Shown one piece after another: positions 34,450 through 45,009 of a stretch of DNA of 64,000 nt. Positions within the stretch are counted from its first letter, which is position 1; each line of letters starts with the position of its first letter. This DNA is from Cellulomonas phragmiteti (GTDB lineage Bacteria; Actinomycetota; Actinomycetes; Actinomycetales; Cellulomonadaceae), in the NCBI RefSeq assembly GCF_016862775.1, contig NZ_BONP01000011.1:55685-119684 (forward strand). The letters run 5' to 3'. The position numbers were made by a program, and so were the translations under genes. The notes beneath the pieces were generated by a model that worked only from the letters and a program-made list of their open reading frames with translations, had not been told where the DNA came from and searched no databases.

Positions 34450-36006
34450 TCACGTGAAGGCGCGCATCCGCTGCAGCAGGTCGGGCCCGCGGCGGTCGAG
34501 CATCGACCCGCCGACGCGGACGCCCACGACCAGGACCGCGGTCCCGACCACGAGGCCGACGACGGCCGCGGCCCAGCCCAGCACCGCCGACTCGCGCACG
34601 ACCGCGAGCAGCGCGAGCACGGCGGTCGGGGCTCCGAGGGCACCGACCGCGAGGAACCCGACCATCTGCGAGGTGAAGGCGGCCGCGCTCGTGCCCTGCT
34701 TGGTGCCGAAGGGGTTCTCCCCCGGCTGCTGCACCGGGTACACGACGGCCGCGGACACCACGCTGGCGCCCCCGAGCGACGTCAGGAGCAGCCCGGCGCT
34801 CGCCCCCAGCAGCGCCGGGAGCGCGTCCCAGCGGTCCGCGTACCAGACGGTGCCGAGCACCACGACCAGCGTGAGGGCCATCCCCAGCGACCCCGCCACC
34901 GCCACGCGCCCCCACCGGTCCGCGACCCCGCGCAGGGGGGACACGAGGTGCGTCCAGAACGCCGTGCCGTCGTACGCGACGTCGGCAGAGATGCTCCAGC
35001 CGACCGTGAAGGCCGCCGCCGGCCCGGCGATGAGCACGAGCGACGCCCCGGGGGCGGTGACGGCCAGCAGGATCGGCAGCACGGGCACGATCGCGACCGC
35101 GACCGCGTAGCGCGGGTCGCGGACCCAGTACGTCGCGGCGCGCGCCGCCACGGCACCCGTCGGGGTCGCGGGCAGGCGACCGAACCAGCCCAGGCCGCGC
35201 GCCCGGGAGTCCCCGCCCGCGCTGACCGGGTCGGTGAGCGTGCGGTCCAGCGCCCAGGACCAGACCCGCAGGGCCACGACGACCGTCGCGAGCGACACGG
35301 CCAGGCGCACGGCGACGCCCACCCCGTCACCGGCCGCCACGGCCGGCGCGAGGGCCCACGGTGCGCCGAGCGGCGTCCACGACAGGAACCCGGCGATCCC
35401 GCCGAGCCCGCCCACCCCGGACGCGGTCGCGGCGACCCCGTTGAGGATCGGCCCGAGGAAGATGAACGGCAGGATCGCCAGCGCGGCGACGACCTCCCGG
35501 ACCCGTCGCCGCCCGATCACGGGCGCAAGGACCGTCGTCGTAGCGCGGGCGCCGACGGTGCACGCGAGGACCGCGAGGACCGCGCCGACCAGCGCCGCGA
35601 CCGCGGCGAGCGGCTCGCGCCACCACGCCAGGGGCGTCGCCAGCGCGCCGAGCGCCGTGACGACGCCCGGGATCCCGATCAGCCCGGCGAGGGTCAGCCC
35701 CACGAGCAGGTCGCGGCGCGGGACGCCGAAGGTGACGAAGCGCCGGGGGTCGAGCGTGGAGTCGACACCGAACGCGACGAGCGGGACCACCCACCAGCCG
35801 AGCACGACGAGCGACCCCACGACCACCAGGACGTCGCCGCGCAGCTGCGGCTCCGCGAAGCTCAGGCCGATCGCGCCGGCGACCGCGGCGACCAGCACCG
35901 AGAGCCCGTACAGCGCCGCGACGACCAGGCCGACGACCTGCCACGCGCTGCGGCGCAGGCCGTTGCGCAGCAGCGCGAGCTTCAGTCGGACGAGGTGCGC
36001 AACCAC
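34450..36006 (-). CDS. ABC-2 type transporter permease
   Basis: A 518-residue integral membrane protein with about twelve hydrophobic segments, partner of the ATPase gene that overlaps its start. It begins VVAHLVRLKLALLRNGLRRSAW, a basic amphipathic entry typical of ABC exporters. Cytoplasmic loops carry TFGVPRRDLLVGL and RGLGWFGRLPATP. GTG 36006 lies 7 bases after GGGGGAGG, inside the last codons of the ATPase gene (25-base overlap), indicating coupled translation. Exported substrate unknown; drug, lipid or lantibiotic-type exporters share this architecture. Confidence 0.83.
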   Translation of the reverse strand: MVAHLVRLKLALLRNGLRRSAWQVVGLVVAALYGLSVLVAAVAGAIGLSFAEPQLRGDVLVVVGSLVVLGWWVVPLVAFGVDSTLDPRRFVTFGVPRRDLLVGLTLAGLIGIPGVVTALGALATPLAWWREPLAAVAALVGAVLAVLACTVGARATTTVLAPVIGRRRVREVVAALAILPFIFLGPILNGVAATASGVGGLGGIAGFLSWTPLGAPWALAPAVAAGDGVGVAVRLAVSLATVVVALRVWSWALDRTLTDPVSAGGDSRARGLGWFGRLPATPTGAVAARAATYWVRDPRYAVAVAIVPVLPILLAVTAPGASLVLIAGPAAAFTVGWSISADVAYDGTAFWTHLVSPLRGVADRWGRVAVAGSLGMALTLVVVLGTVWYADRWDALPALLGASAGLLLTSLGGASVVSAAVVYPVQQPGENPFGTKQGTSAAAFTSQMVGFLAVGALGAPTAVLALLAVVRESAVLGWAAAVVGLVVGTAVLVVGVRVGGSMLDRRGPDLLQRMRAFT

Positions 36007-36824
36007 GCGATGCCCTCCCCCGTGATCCTGCCGCCGACGAGGTCGACGAAGCGCTCCTCGAGCGACCGGCCGGCGCGCACCTCGTCCACCGTGCCCGCGG
36101 CGAGCACGTGGCCCTCGGCGATGACGGCCACGTGGTCGCACATGCGCTGCACGAGGTCCATGACGTGCGACGAGACCACGACCGTGCCGCCGCCCGCGAC
36201 GTACTGGTGCAGGATCTCGCGGATGTTCGCCGCCGAGACGGGGTCCACGGCCTCGAACGGCTCGTCGAGCACGAGGACGCGCGGCGCGTGCACGAGCGCG
36301 CACGCGAGGGCGACCTTCTTGGTCATGCCGGCCGAGTAGTCCACGACGAGCGTGTCCGCGTCCTGCTCGAGCCCGACCGCGGCGAGCAGGTCCCGGGTGC
36401 GCGACACGACCGTGGGCCGGTCCAGCCCCTGCAGCAGGCCCGCGTACGTGACGAGCTGGGCGCCCGTCAGCCGGTCGAACAGGCGCACGCCGTCCGGCAG
36501 CACGCCGAGGGTGCGCTTGACCTCGACCGGGTGGGCCCACAGGTCGACGCCGTGGACCAGGACGGTGCCGGCGTCGGGGCGCAGCAGGCCGGTCGCCATC
36601 GACAGCGTCGTCGTCTTGCCGGCGCCGTTGGGTCCGACCAGCCCGTAGAACGACCCGGCGGGGATCTCCAGGTCGATGCCGGCGACCGCGACCTTCTGGC
36701 CGAACCTGCGCCACAGGCCGCGCAGGGTGATCGCGGGTGCGCCGGGCACGGGGGCGGGGCCGACCGGGGTGGAGCCCGGCAGCGGGCCGGGGGCCGGCTG
36801 CGGGAGCGGGGCTGGCGTCGTCAC
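35982..36824 (-). CDS. ABC transporter ATP-binding protein (exporter class)
   Basis: A 280-residue nucleotide-binding subunit for the overlapping permease gene. The first 35 residues are Pro/Gly-rich. Walker A is GPNGAGKT at about residues 71-78. The signature, YSAGMTKKVALA, departs from LSGGQ but is typical of ABC-2 exporters. Walker B is VLVLDEPFEAVDP and the switch is VVVSSHVMD. GTG 36824 was chosen because it lies 7 bases after TATCCT (leaderless type) and excludes an unconserved upstream stretch. A perfect 34-base hairpin lies 40 bases upstream, in the divergent promoter region shared with rmuC. Confidence 0.9.
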   Translation of the reverse strand: MTTPAPLPQPAPGPLPGSTPVGPAPVPGAPAITLRGLWRRFGQKVAVAGIDLEIPAGSFYGLVGPNGAGKTTTLSMATGLLRPDAGTVLVHGVDLWAHPVEVKRTLGVLPDGVRLFDRLTGAQLVTYAGLLQGLDRPTVVSRTRDLLAAVGLEQDADTLVVDYSAGMTKKVALACALVHAPRVLVLDEPFEAVDPVSAANIREILHQYVAGGGTVVVSSHVMDLVQRMCDHVAVIAEGHVLAAGTVDEVRAGRSLEERFVDLVGGRITGEGIAWLRTSSD

Positions 36825-36831
36825 CCGACCG

Positions 36832-36897
36832 AGGATAGGGGCGGGCACCGACGCCCCGGATCCGTCGCGGGACGGAGGTGCGCCTCCGTCCCGCGAC
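36832..36897. promoter_or_regulatory. Divergent promoter region with perfect 15-bp inverted repeat
   Basis: TATCCT (minus strand, 36837-36832) is the ABC gene -10. Arms 36864-36878 and 36883-36897 are perfectly complementary over 15 bases around a TGCG loop. The repeat lies where the ABC -35 or an operator would be, and 56 bases upstream of the rmuC -10-like CACGCT (36953-36958). Confidence 0.6.
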
Positions 36898-36965
36898 CGG
36901 TGCTCCGGCCGAGGTCCGGCGCGCCCCCGACGGGCGTGTGGGTGGTCGCTGGCACGCTGCGGACC

Positions 36966-38357
36966 ATGGACCCCGACACCGCACTCGGTACCGCGCCGCT
37001 GCTCCTCGGCGCCCTGCTCGTGGGCGCCCTGCTCGGAGGGGTGGTCGCCTGGGCGCTCGCGTCCGCGCGTGCGGCGCGCACGTCCGACGAGCGGGTGCGC
37101 GCCGCCGAGGTCGACGCCGCACGGGCCCGGGCGCACCTGGAGGCCGAGCGCGCGGGCGCGTCGGACCGCTTCCGGGCGCTCGCCGACGAGGCCCTCGCGG
37201 CGACCAGCGAGCAGTTCCTCGCGCTCGCGCACCAGCGGCTCGCCGCCGAGCACCAGACCCAGGTCGGTGAGCTCGCGCAGCGGGAGCAGGCCGTGCGGGC
37301 GATGGTCGAGCCCCTGTCGCGCACGCTGGACCACGTCCGCTCCGAGCTCGTGGCCGCGGAGCAGGCCCGCGTCGAGGGCAACGCGGCCCTCGGGGAGCAG
37401 GTGCGGGCGATGCGGGCGGCCTCCGAGCAGCTGCGCGGCGAGACGTCGCAGCTCGTGACGGCGCTGCGCTCCTCGCAGGTGCGTGGCCGCTGGGGCGAGG
37501 TGCAGCTGCGCCGCGTGGTCGAGGCGGCCGGCATGATCGCGCACGTCGACTTCGTCGAGCAGGAGCAGGTCCGTACCGACGACGGGCTGCAGCGACCCGA
37601 CATGGTGGTCAGGCTCGCGGGCGGCAAGCAGGTCGTCGTCGACGCCAAGGTGGCGTTCCTCGGGTTCCTCGACGCCGCGCAGACCGACGACGAGACCGTC
37701 CGCGCGCAGCGGCTCGCGGCGCACGCGCGGCACGTCCGCAAGCACGTCGACGACCTCGCCTCCAAGCGCTACTGGGACCAGTTCGCGCCCGCGCCGGAGT
37801 TCGTCGTCATGTTCGTGCCCGCCGAGTCCTTCCTGCACGCCGCCGCCGAGCAGGACCCGACGCTCATCGAGTACGCGTTCGAGCGCGACGTCGTGATCGC
37901 GACGCCTGTGACGCTGCTGACGCTCCTGCGGACGGTCGCGTACGCGTGGCGCCAGGACGCGCTGGCTGCCAACGCCCAGCAGGTGCTGACGCTCGGCAAG
38001 GAGCTGCACGGGCGGCTGGCCACCATGGGTGGCCACCTGGCCCGCCTCGGGCGCTCCATCGACGCCGCCGCCGGCGCCTACAACCAGGCGGTCGGCTCGC
38101 TCGAGTCGCGGGTGCTCGTCAGCGCGCGGCGCTTCGCGGACCTGCACGTGGTCGACGGCGACCTGCCGACCCCGGCGCCGTCCGACCCGCGCCTGACGGC
38201 GCTCAGCGCGCCGGAGCTCGTCGCGTCGGCCACGGACCACGTGGTCGCCCTCGACGACCTGGTGCTCGGCGAGCGGGCGGCCCGCCGCGACGCGCAGGCG
38301 CTGGCGGACGAGGCGGCCGAGCGCTCGCACGGTGCCGGGGGCGCCTCGAGCGCGTGA
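36966..38357 (+). CDS. rmuC: DNA recombination protein RmuC family
   Basis: A 463-residue protein with an N-terminal membrane anchor (LLLGALLVGALLGGVVAWALA), then a long coiled coil rich in Ala, Glu, Gln and Arg (about residues 35-160). The RmuC nuclease-like core has VRGRWGEVQLRRVVEAAGM and DGLQRPDMVVRLAGGKQVVVDAKVAF. RmuC limits DNA inversions at short repeats in Escherichia coli and has a restriction-endonuclease-like fold (family knowledge). The DAKV motif holds the expected catalytic Asp and Lys. ATG 36966 lies 7 bases after CACGCT. Converges with ispH. Confidence 0.92.
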   Translation: MDPDTALGTAPLLLGALLVGALLGGVVAWALASARAARTSDERVRAAEVDAARARAHLEAERAGASDRFRALADEALAATSEQFLALAHQRLAAEHQTQVGELAQREQAVRAMVEPLSRTLDHVRSELVAAEQARVEGNAALGEQVRAMRAASEQLRGETSQLVTALRSSQVRGRWGEVQLRRVVEAAGMIAHVDFVEQEQVRTDDGLQRPDMVVRLAGGKQVVVDAKVAFLGFLDAAQTDDETVRAQRLAAHARHVRKHVDDLASKRYWDQFAPAPEFVVMFVPAESFLHAAAEQDPTLIEYAFERDVVIATPVTLLTLLRTVAYAWRQDALAANAQQVLTLGKELHGRLATMGGHLARLGRSIDAAAGAYNQAVGSLESRVLVSARRFADLHVVDGDLPTPAPSDPRLTALSAPELVASATDHVVALDDLVLGERAARRDAQALADEAAERSHGAGGASSA

Positions 38358-38375
38358 GCCGCGGCCCGGCCGGCG

Positions 38376-39437
38376 TCAGACGGGCTGGACGTCCAGCCGG
38401 CGCCGGCCGTCGGGACGCGGCCGGCCGGCGGGCTCGCCCGCGGCCTTGAGGTCGGCGCGCAGCTCGCGGGGCAGCGAGAACATGAGGTCCTCCGTCGCGG
38501 TCCGCACCTCCTCGACGTCGGCGAATCCGTGCCGGGCGAGCAGGGCGAGCACCTCGTCGACGAGGACCTCGGGGACCGAGGCACCCGACGTCACGCCCAC
38601 GGTCGTCGCTCCCTCGAGCCAGGCGGGGTCGATCTCGGCGGCCTTGTCGACGCGGTAGGACGAGCGCGCGCCCGCGTCGAGCGCGACCTCGACGAGCCGC
38701 ACCGAGTTCGAGGAGTTGGCCGACCCGACCGTCAGCACGACGTCGCACGCCGGCGCCAGCTTCTTGACCGCCACCTGACGGTTCTGGGTCGCGTAGCAGA
38801 TGTCGTCGCTGGGCGGGTCCTGCAGGTGCGGGAACTTCACGCGCAGCCGCCGGACGGTCTCCATGGTCTCGTCCACCGAGAGCGTCGTCTGCGAGATCCA
38901 CATGACCCGCTCCGGGTCGCGCACCTCGATGTGGTCCGCGTCGGCCGGCGAGTTCACGACCTGGATGTGCTCGGGCGCGTGCCCCTGGGTCCCCTCGACC
39001 TCCTCGTGGCCGTCGTGGCCGATGAGCAGGATGTCGAAGTCCTCGGCGGCGAAGCGCACGGCCTCCTTGTGCACCTTGGTGACCAGCGGGCACGTGGCGT
39101 CGATCGTCTGCAGGTTGCGGGCCGCGGCGCTGGCCTTCACGGCCGGCGAGACGCCGTGCGCCGAGAACACCACGCGGGCACCCTCGGGCACCTGGTCCGT
39201 CTCGTCGACGAACACCGCGCCACGCGCGGCGAGCGTGTCGACCACGTGCCGGTTGTGGACGATCTCCTTGCGGACGTACACCGGTGCGCCGTAGTGCTCG
39301 AGCGCCTTCTCCACGGCGACGACCGCGCGGTCCACGCCCGCGCAGTACCCGCGGGGGGCCGCGAGCAGCACGCGCTTGCGCGGGCCGGGGGCGTCGGACG
39401 CGCGCGCGTCGACGGGGTCGGGGAGAGCCTGGGTCAC
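38376..39437 (-). CDS. ispH: 4-hydroxy-3-methylbut-2-enyl diphosphate reductase
   Basis: Last enzyme of the MEP isoprenoid pathway, making IPP and DMAPP with an iron-sulfur cluster. It has 353 residues. The three cluster cysteines are in [22 protein letters not shown] and [11 protein letters not shown]. Other landmarks are [26 protein letters not shown] and [15 protein letters not shown] 39437 is 6 bases after TAGACT, so the message is probably leaderless. The C-terminal tail is rich in Arg and Pro and unconserved. Divergent from xseA, as in many bacteria. Confidence 0.96.
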   Translation of the reverse strand: MTQALPDPVDARASDAPGPRKRVLLAAPRGYCAGVDRAVVAVEKALEHYGAPVYVRKEIVHNRHVVDTLAARGAVFVDETDQVPEGARVVFSAHGVSPAVKASAAARNLQTIDATCPLVTKVHKEAVRFAAEDFDILLIGHDGHEEVEGTQGHAPEHIQVVNSPADADHIEVRDPERVMWISQTTLSVDETMETVRRLRVKFPHLQDPPSDDICYATQNRQVAVKKLAPACDVVLTVGSANSSNSVRLVEVALDAGARSSYRVDKAAEIDPAWLEGATTVGVTSGASVPEVLVDEVLALLARHGFADVEEVRTATEDLMFSLPRELRADLKAAGEPAGRPRPDGRRRLDVQPV

Positions 39438-39443
39438 CGTCCC

Positions 39444-39449
39444 AGTCTA
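39444..39449 (-). promoter_or_regulatory. -10 box for leaderless ispH
   Basis: TAGACT on the minus strand with a 6-base gap to the GTG start at 39437. Confidence 0.55.
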
Positions 39450-39508
39450 GGCCGGGACCCGCTGCGGCTCCGGGTGACGGCCGCCACCGTCACCCGACCT
39501 CCACCACA

Positions 39509-39538
39509 CCCCCCGCCCCCGCCCCCGCCGCCGCACCC
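39509..39538 (-). other. Potential G-quadruplex between ispH and xseA promoters
   Basis: On the minus strand four guanine runs (G3, G5, G5, G6) are separated by loops of 9, 1 and 1 bases, in the 144-base divergent gap. The plus strand shows the matching C-runs. Confidence 0.5.
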
Positions 39539-39581
39539 GCCGCCGGGCGACGTGTCGGACGCGTGCGGCAGGCTGGTGCCC

Positions 39582-40859
39582 GTGCAGCACGAGACCACCG
39601 CGGCGACCACGCCCGCCGACGCGCCGTCCGCGGCACCCCTGCCGCTGCCGCTCAAGGCCGCCGACACCACGCCCGAGCGACCGTGGCCGGTGCGGCACCT
39701 CGCGCCCAAGGTCGCGGACTACGTCGCCCGCATGCCGCCCGTGTGGGTCGAGGGTCAGGTGCTCAACGTGCGGCGGTGGAACTCCCTGCTGTTCCTCACG
39801 CTGCGGGACACCGACCTCGACATGTCGTTGTCCGTGACGCTGCCCGCCGTCGCGGCGATGAGCCTGGGCGACCGGTTCACGGACGGCGCGCACGTCGTGG
39901 TGCACGCGCGACCGCAGTACCAGGTGAAGAAGGGGTCGCTGGGGTTCGCGGCGGACCGCGTGCGCCTCGTCGGGCTGGGCGAGCTGCTCGCGCGCATCGA
40001 GCACCTCAAGGGCGTGCTCGCGGCCGAGGGCCTGTTCGACGAGCGCCGCAAGCAGCGTCTGCCGTTCCTGCCCGCGGTCGTCGGCCTGGTCTGCGCGCAG
40101 CAGGGGGACGCCGAGCACGACGTGGTGTCCAACGCGCGCGCCCGCTGGCCGGCCGTGCAGTTCGAGATCCGCCGGGTCACCGTCCAGGGGCCGTCCGCGG
40201 TGCCCGAGGTGAGCGCGGCCATCGCGGACCTCGACGCCGACCCGCGCGTCGAGGTCGTCGTCGTGGCGCGCGGCGGCGGGTCGTTCGAGGACCTGCTGCC
40301 GTTCAGCAACGAGACGCTCGTGCGCGCGGCCGCCGCGTGCCGCACGCCGCTGGTCAGCGCGATCGGCCACCACATGGACACCCCGCTGCTCGACCTCGTC
40401 GCGGACCTGCGCGCGTCCACGCCGACGGACGCCGCCAAGCGGGTCGTGCCGGACGTCACCGAGGAGCGGGCCCGCGTCGTGCAGGCGCGCGCCCGCACCC
40501 GGGCCGCCCTCGGCCACCGGCTCGCCCGCGAGGAGTCGACGCTCGCGCACTGGCGTGCGCGGCCCGTCCTGGCCCGCCCCGAGACGCTCGTCGACCCGCA
40601 CGAGGACGCGCTGCACCGGCACTCCGCCCGCGGACGTGCGCTGCTGGACACCGCGCTCGCGCAGGCGGCGACGGCCACGGCGCGCCTCGCCGGGCAGGTG
40701 CGCGCCCTGTCCCCCGCCGCGACGCTGGAGCGCGGGTACGCGGTGGTCCAGCGCGCCGACGGCTCGGTGGTGCGCCGGCCCGACGACGTGGAGGTGGGCG
40801 ACGCGCTGCGGGTGCGGGTCGCCGCCGGCGAGATCGCCGCGGCCGTCACCAGCGCCTGA
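39582..40859 (+). CDS. xseA: Exodeoxyribonuclease VII large subunit
   Basis: Catalytic subunit of the single-strand-specific exonuclease VII, 425 residues. The N-terminal OB-fold, with VWVEGQVLNVRRWNSLLFLTLRD, binds ssDNA. The catalytic domain contains VVGLVCAQQGDAEHDVVSNARARWP and the signature VVVVARGGGSFEDLLPFSNE followed by SAIGHHMDTPLLDLVADLRASTPTDAA. Coiled-coil regions to the C-terminus bind XseB copies. GTG 39582 lies 7 bases after CAGGCT. The central ARGGGS-x-EDL motif is intact. xseB begins about 90 bases downstream. Confidence 0.96.
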   Translation: MQHETTAATTPADAPSAAPLPLPLKAADTTPERPWPVRHLAPKVADYVARMPPVWVEGQVLNVRRWNSLLFLTLRDTDLDMSLSVTLPAVAAMSLGDRFTDGAHVVVHARPQYQVKKGSLGFAADRVRLVGLGELLARIEHLKGVLAAEGLFDERRKQRLPFLPAVVGLVCAQQGDAEHDVVSNARARWPAVQFEIRRVTVQGPSAVPEVSAAIADLDADPRVEVVVVARGGGSFEDLLPFSNETLVRAAAACRTPLVSAIGHHMDTPLLDLVADLRASTPTDAAKRVVPDVTEERARVVQARARTRAALGHRLAREESTLAHWRARPVLARPETLVDPHEDALHRHSARGRALLDTALAQAATATARLAGQVRALSPAATLERGYAVVQRADGSVVRRPDDVEVGDALRVRVAAGEIAAAVTSA

Positions 40860-40946
40860 CCAGCGCCCGACCGGCGACCGCCGGCCGCTCGGGACCAGCG
40901 CCCGGACGACGCGGCCCGTCCCGCCGCGGGCTGGTTGACTGTGCGC

Positions 40947-41240
40947 GTGGCACGACGCGAGACGACCGAACCTGCCGGGTCGAACGACCCGGGGGTCTCC
41001 CCGCCCGACCCCGCGACCCTGGGCTACGAGCAGGCCCGGGACGAGCTCGCCTCGATCGTGGCGCGCCTGGAGTCCGGCGCCGGCACCCTCGAGGAGTCGC
41101 TGGCGCTGTGGGAGCGCGGGGAGGCGCTCGCCGCCCGCTGCCAGGAGTGGCTCGACGGTGCGCGGGCACGGCTGGCCGCAGCGCGCGGTGACGCAGGGAC
41201 GACAGGGGCCGCCGACGCGGCCGACGAGGAGGAGCGGTGA
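40947..41240 (+). CDS. xseB: Exodeoxyribonuclease VII small subunit
   Basis: Small helical subunit, 97 residues. [45 protein letters not shown] is the complete XseB hairpin (given by its key pattern: Y-E-x-A, L-E-x-G, L-E-E-S, W-E-R-G). The C-terminal tail is Ala/Asp-rich. Three starts are possible (TTG 40935, GTG 40941, GTG 40947). I chose the last, because TTGACT lies 6 bases upstream in the leaderless arrangement seen at neighbouring genes. The stop overlaps the next start (GTGA). Confidence 0.9.
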   Translation: MARRETTEPAGSNDPGVSPPDPATLGYEQARDELASIVARLESGAGTLEESLALWERGEALAARCQEWLDGARARLAAARGDAGTTGAADAADEEER

Positions 41241-42190
41241 GCGACAGCACGCACGGCCGTGCGCTGGTGATCGGGGAAGCGCTGGTGGACGCGGTCCGCC
41301 GGCCCGACGGGTCCCGCGAGGAGCTGCCCGGCGGCAGTCCCGCCAACGTGGCGCTCGGCCTCGCGCGCCTGGGCCGCCGCGTCGACCTGCTCACGTGGCT
41401 GGGGCCGGACGCGCGCGGCGACCTCGTGCGCGCCCACCTGGAGTCGGCCGGGGTCACGGTGCTGCGCGGCGACCGGTCGCCCGCGACGACGCCCGTCGCG
41501 ACCGCCCACCTCGACGCCGCCGGTGTCGCGACCTACGAGTTCGACCTCGAGTGGGACCTGCCGAGCACGTGGGACGAGGCCGACGACGACGCGCTCGTCG
41601 TGCACACCGGGTCCATCGCCACCGTGCTGACGCCCGGCGCGCCGCGCGTGGCAGAGCTGCTGGAGAGCCGGCGCGCCGTCTCGACCCTCACCTACGACCC
41701 GAACCTGCGGCCGGCGCTCATGGGCGACCCCGCCGACGTGCTGCCGGTCGTGGAGCGACTGGTGCGCGCCGCCGACGTCGTCAAGGTCAGCGACGAGGAC
41801 CTCGCGTGGTTGCTGCCCGGCGTCGCCCCGGCCGAGATCGCCGAGACGTGGAGCCGGTCCGGTCCTGCGCTCGTCGTGGTCACGCACGGCGGTGAGGGGG
41901 CGTTCGCGACGACGTCCGCGGGGGCTCGACTGACGGTCACCGCCCCGCGGGTCACCGTCGCCGACACCGTCGGCGCCGGCGACTCGTTCATGGGCGGCCT
42001 GATCGACGGCCTGTGGACCGCCGGCCTGCTCGGCGCCGACCGGCGCGGCGCCCTGCACGACGTGAGCAGCGCGACCGTCGAGCAGGTCCTGGCACGCTGC
42101 GCGCGGATCGCGGCGATCACGGTGTCACGCCCGGGGGCGAACCCGCCCTCCACCCAGGAGCTCGACCCGACGACGGAGGTCACGGCATGA
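41237..42190 (+). CDS. PfkB family carbohydrate kinase (fructokinase-like)
   Basis: Ribokinase-fold sugar kinase of 317 residues. The first PfkB motif is [15 protein letters not shown] at about 36-50. The second, with the anion hole and catalytic Asp, is [29 protein letters not shown] and [11 protein letters not shown] are typical of fructokinases. The substrate (fructose or another hexose/pentose) is not certain. GTG 41237 overlaps the xseB stop and has GGAGGAG upstream. The following carbonic anhydrase gene overlaps this stop, so xseA-xseB-kinase-anhydrase form one unit. Confidence 0.88.
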   Translation: MSDSTHGRALVIGEALVDAVRRPDGSREELPGGSPANVALGLARLGRRVDLLTWLGPDARGDLVRAHLESAGVTVLRGDRSPATTPVATAHLDAAGVATYEFDLEWDLPSTWDEADDDALVVHTGSIATVLTPGAPRVAELLESRRAVSTLTYDPNLRPALMGDPADVLPVVERLVRAADVVKVSDEDLAWLLPGVAPAEIAETWSRSGPALVVVTHGGEGAFATTSAGARLTVTAPRVTVADTVGAGDSFMGGLIDGLWTAGLLGADRRGALHDVSSATVEQVLARCARIAAITVSRPGANPPSTQELDPTTEVTA

Positions 42191-42858
42191 ACGCCACGGC
42201 GACGACCCCCCGCACGCCCGCCGAGGCGTGGGCCGAGCTCTGCGCGGGCAACGTGCGGTTCGTCGAGGACCGCATGGAGCACCCGTCGCAGGGATTCGAC
42301 CGCCGCACCGAGCTGAGTGCGGCGCAGCACCCGTTCGCCGTGGTGTTCGGCTGCTCCGACAGCCGCGTCGCGGCCGAGATCATCTTCGACCGGGGCCTGG
42401 GCGACCTGTTCGTCGTCCGGACGGCGGGTCACGTCCTCGACACCACGGTCATCGGGTCGATCGAGTACGGGGTCGGGGTGCTGGGCGCTCCGCTGGTGGT
42501 GGTCCTCGCGCACGACTCGTGCGGTGCGGTCGCCGCGGCGGTCGACGCGATCACGCACGGCAACGTGCCGCCCGGGTTCGTCCAGGCCGTGGTCGACCGG
42601 GTCATCCCCTCGATCGTCGGGCTGACCGCGACCGGTCGGCCGCTCGACTCCTTCGACGCGGCGACGCTCGGCCACGAGCACGTGCTGCACACCGCCCGCC
42701 AGCTGCACGGGTACTCGGTGTCGCTCGCGGACGAGATCGCCGCCGGGCGCTGCGCGGTCGTCGCGGTGGAGTACACCCTCGCCGACGGGCGCGTGCGCCT
42801 GTCTCACGTCATCGGGGACATCGGCGCCGGCATGGGGGTCGTCCCGCCCCAGGAGTGA
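42187..42858 (+). CDS. Beta-class carbonic anhydrase
   Basis: Interconverts CO2 and bicarbonate. It has 223 residues. The zinc ligands are in FGCSDSRV (Cys, with the Asp-Arg dyad) and VVLAHDSCG (His and Cys), the complete beta-class set. FVVRTAGHVLD and SIEYGVGVLG are standard. The ATG overlaps the kinase stop (ATGA). It converges with sugC with only 14 bases between stops. Cytoplasmic; likely supplies bicarbonate for carboxylases. Confidence 0.94.
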   Translation: MNATATTPRTPAEAWAELCAGNVRFVEDRMEHPSQGFDRRTELSAAQHPFAVVFGCSDSRVAAEIIFDRGLGDLFVVRTAGHVLDTTVIGSIEYGVGVLGAPLVVVLAHDSCGAVAAAVDAITHGNVPPGFVQAVVDRVIPSIVGLTATGRPLDSFDAATLGHEHVLHTARQLHGYSVSLADEIAAGRCAVVAVEYTLADGRVRLSHVIGDIGAGMGVVPPQE

Positions 42859-42872
42859 GGGCGGGCGGCGGG

Positions 42873-44147
<1,275 letters not shown>

Positions 44148-44175
44148 GGCGTTCCTCCCTCGTGCGGTGCGCGGG

Positions 44176-45009
44176 TCAGCCCTTGACGGCGCCCTGGGTG
44201 AGCCCGGCGACGATCTGGCGCTGGAACAGCAGCACCAGGACCACGACGGGGATGGTGACGATGACGGCGGCCGCGGAGATCGCGCCCGTCGGCTCCTCGA
44301 ACTGGGAGGCCCCGGTGAAGAACGCGAGCGCGGCCGGCACCGGCCGGGCGGCCTCGGTCGACGTCAGGGAGATGCCGTAGACGAAGTCGTTCCAGGCGAG
44401 GAAGAACGCGATGATCGCGGTGGTCGCGACGCCCGGCCCGGCGAGCGGGACGATGACCTTGCGGAACGCCTGGGCGGTCGTCGCCCCGTCGACCTGCGCG
44501 GCCTGCTCCATCTCCCACGGGATCTCACGGAAGAACGCGGTCAGCGTCCAGATCGACAGCGGCAGGGTGATCGACAGGTAGGGGATGACCAGGCCGGCCC
44601 AGGTGTCGAACAGGCCGATCGCCCGCCAGATGTTGAACAGCGGGGTGACGATCGAGATGACGGGGAACATCGAGACCGCGAGCGACAGCCCGAGCACGAA
44701 CGCCTTGCCGGGGAAGTCGAGCCGCGCGACCGCGTAGGCGCACAGCGCCGCGAGGACCACGGCGATCCCGGTGGCGATCAGGCAGATCCCCACGGAGTTG
44801 CGCAGCGCGGGCAGGAACAGCTCCGAGGCGCTGCCGGTGAGGATGAGCTCGTAGTTCTGCCACGTCACGGCCGACGGCAGGAACGAGCCGTTGTCCAGGT
44901 CGGACGGCGCCTTGAGCGACAAGGACACGATCCACGCGACCGGGAACATGCAGTACAGGACGATCGCCAGGGCACCGACCCACCACCACGCCGTCGAACG
45001 TCCGCTCAT
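44176..45009 (-). CDS. sugB: Trehalose ABC transporter permease SugB
   Basis: Type I importer permease of 277 residues with six predicted helices. [34 protein letters not shown] is the coupling EAA motif that docks on SugC. The first helix is [30 protein letters not shown] 45009 overlaps the sugA stop (ATGA). The gap to sugC is 28 bases. MalG-type subunit by position and length. Confidence 0.92.
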   Translation of the reverse strand: MSGRSTAWWWVGALAIVLYCMFPVAWIVSLSLKAPSDLDNGSFLPSAVTWQNYELILTGSASELFLPALRNSVGICLIATGIAVVLAALCAYAVARLDFPGKAFVLGLSLAVSMFPVISIVTPLFNIWRAIGLFDTWAGLVIPYLSITLPLSIWTLTAFFREIPWEMEQAAQVDGATTAQAFRKVIVPLAGPGVATTAIIAFFLAWNDFVYGISLTSTEAARPVPAALAFFTGASQFEEPTGAISAAAVIVTIPVVVLVLLFQRQIVAGLTQGAVKG

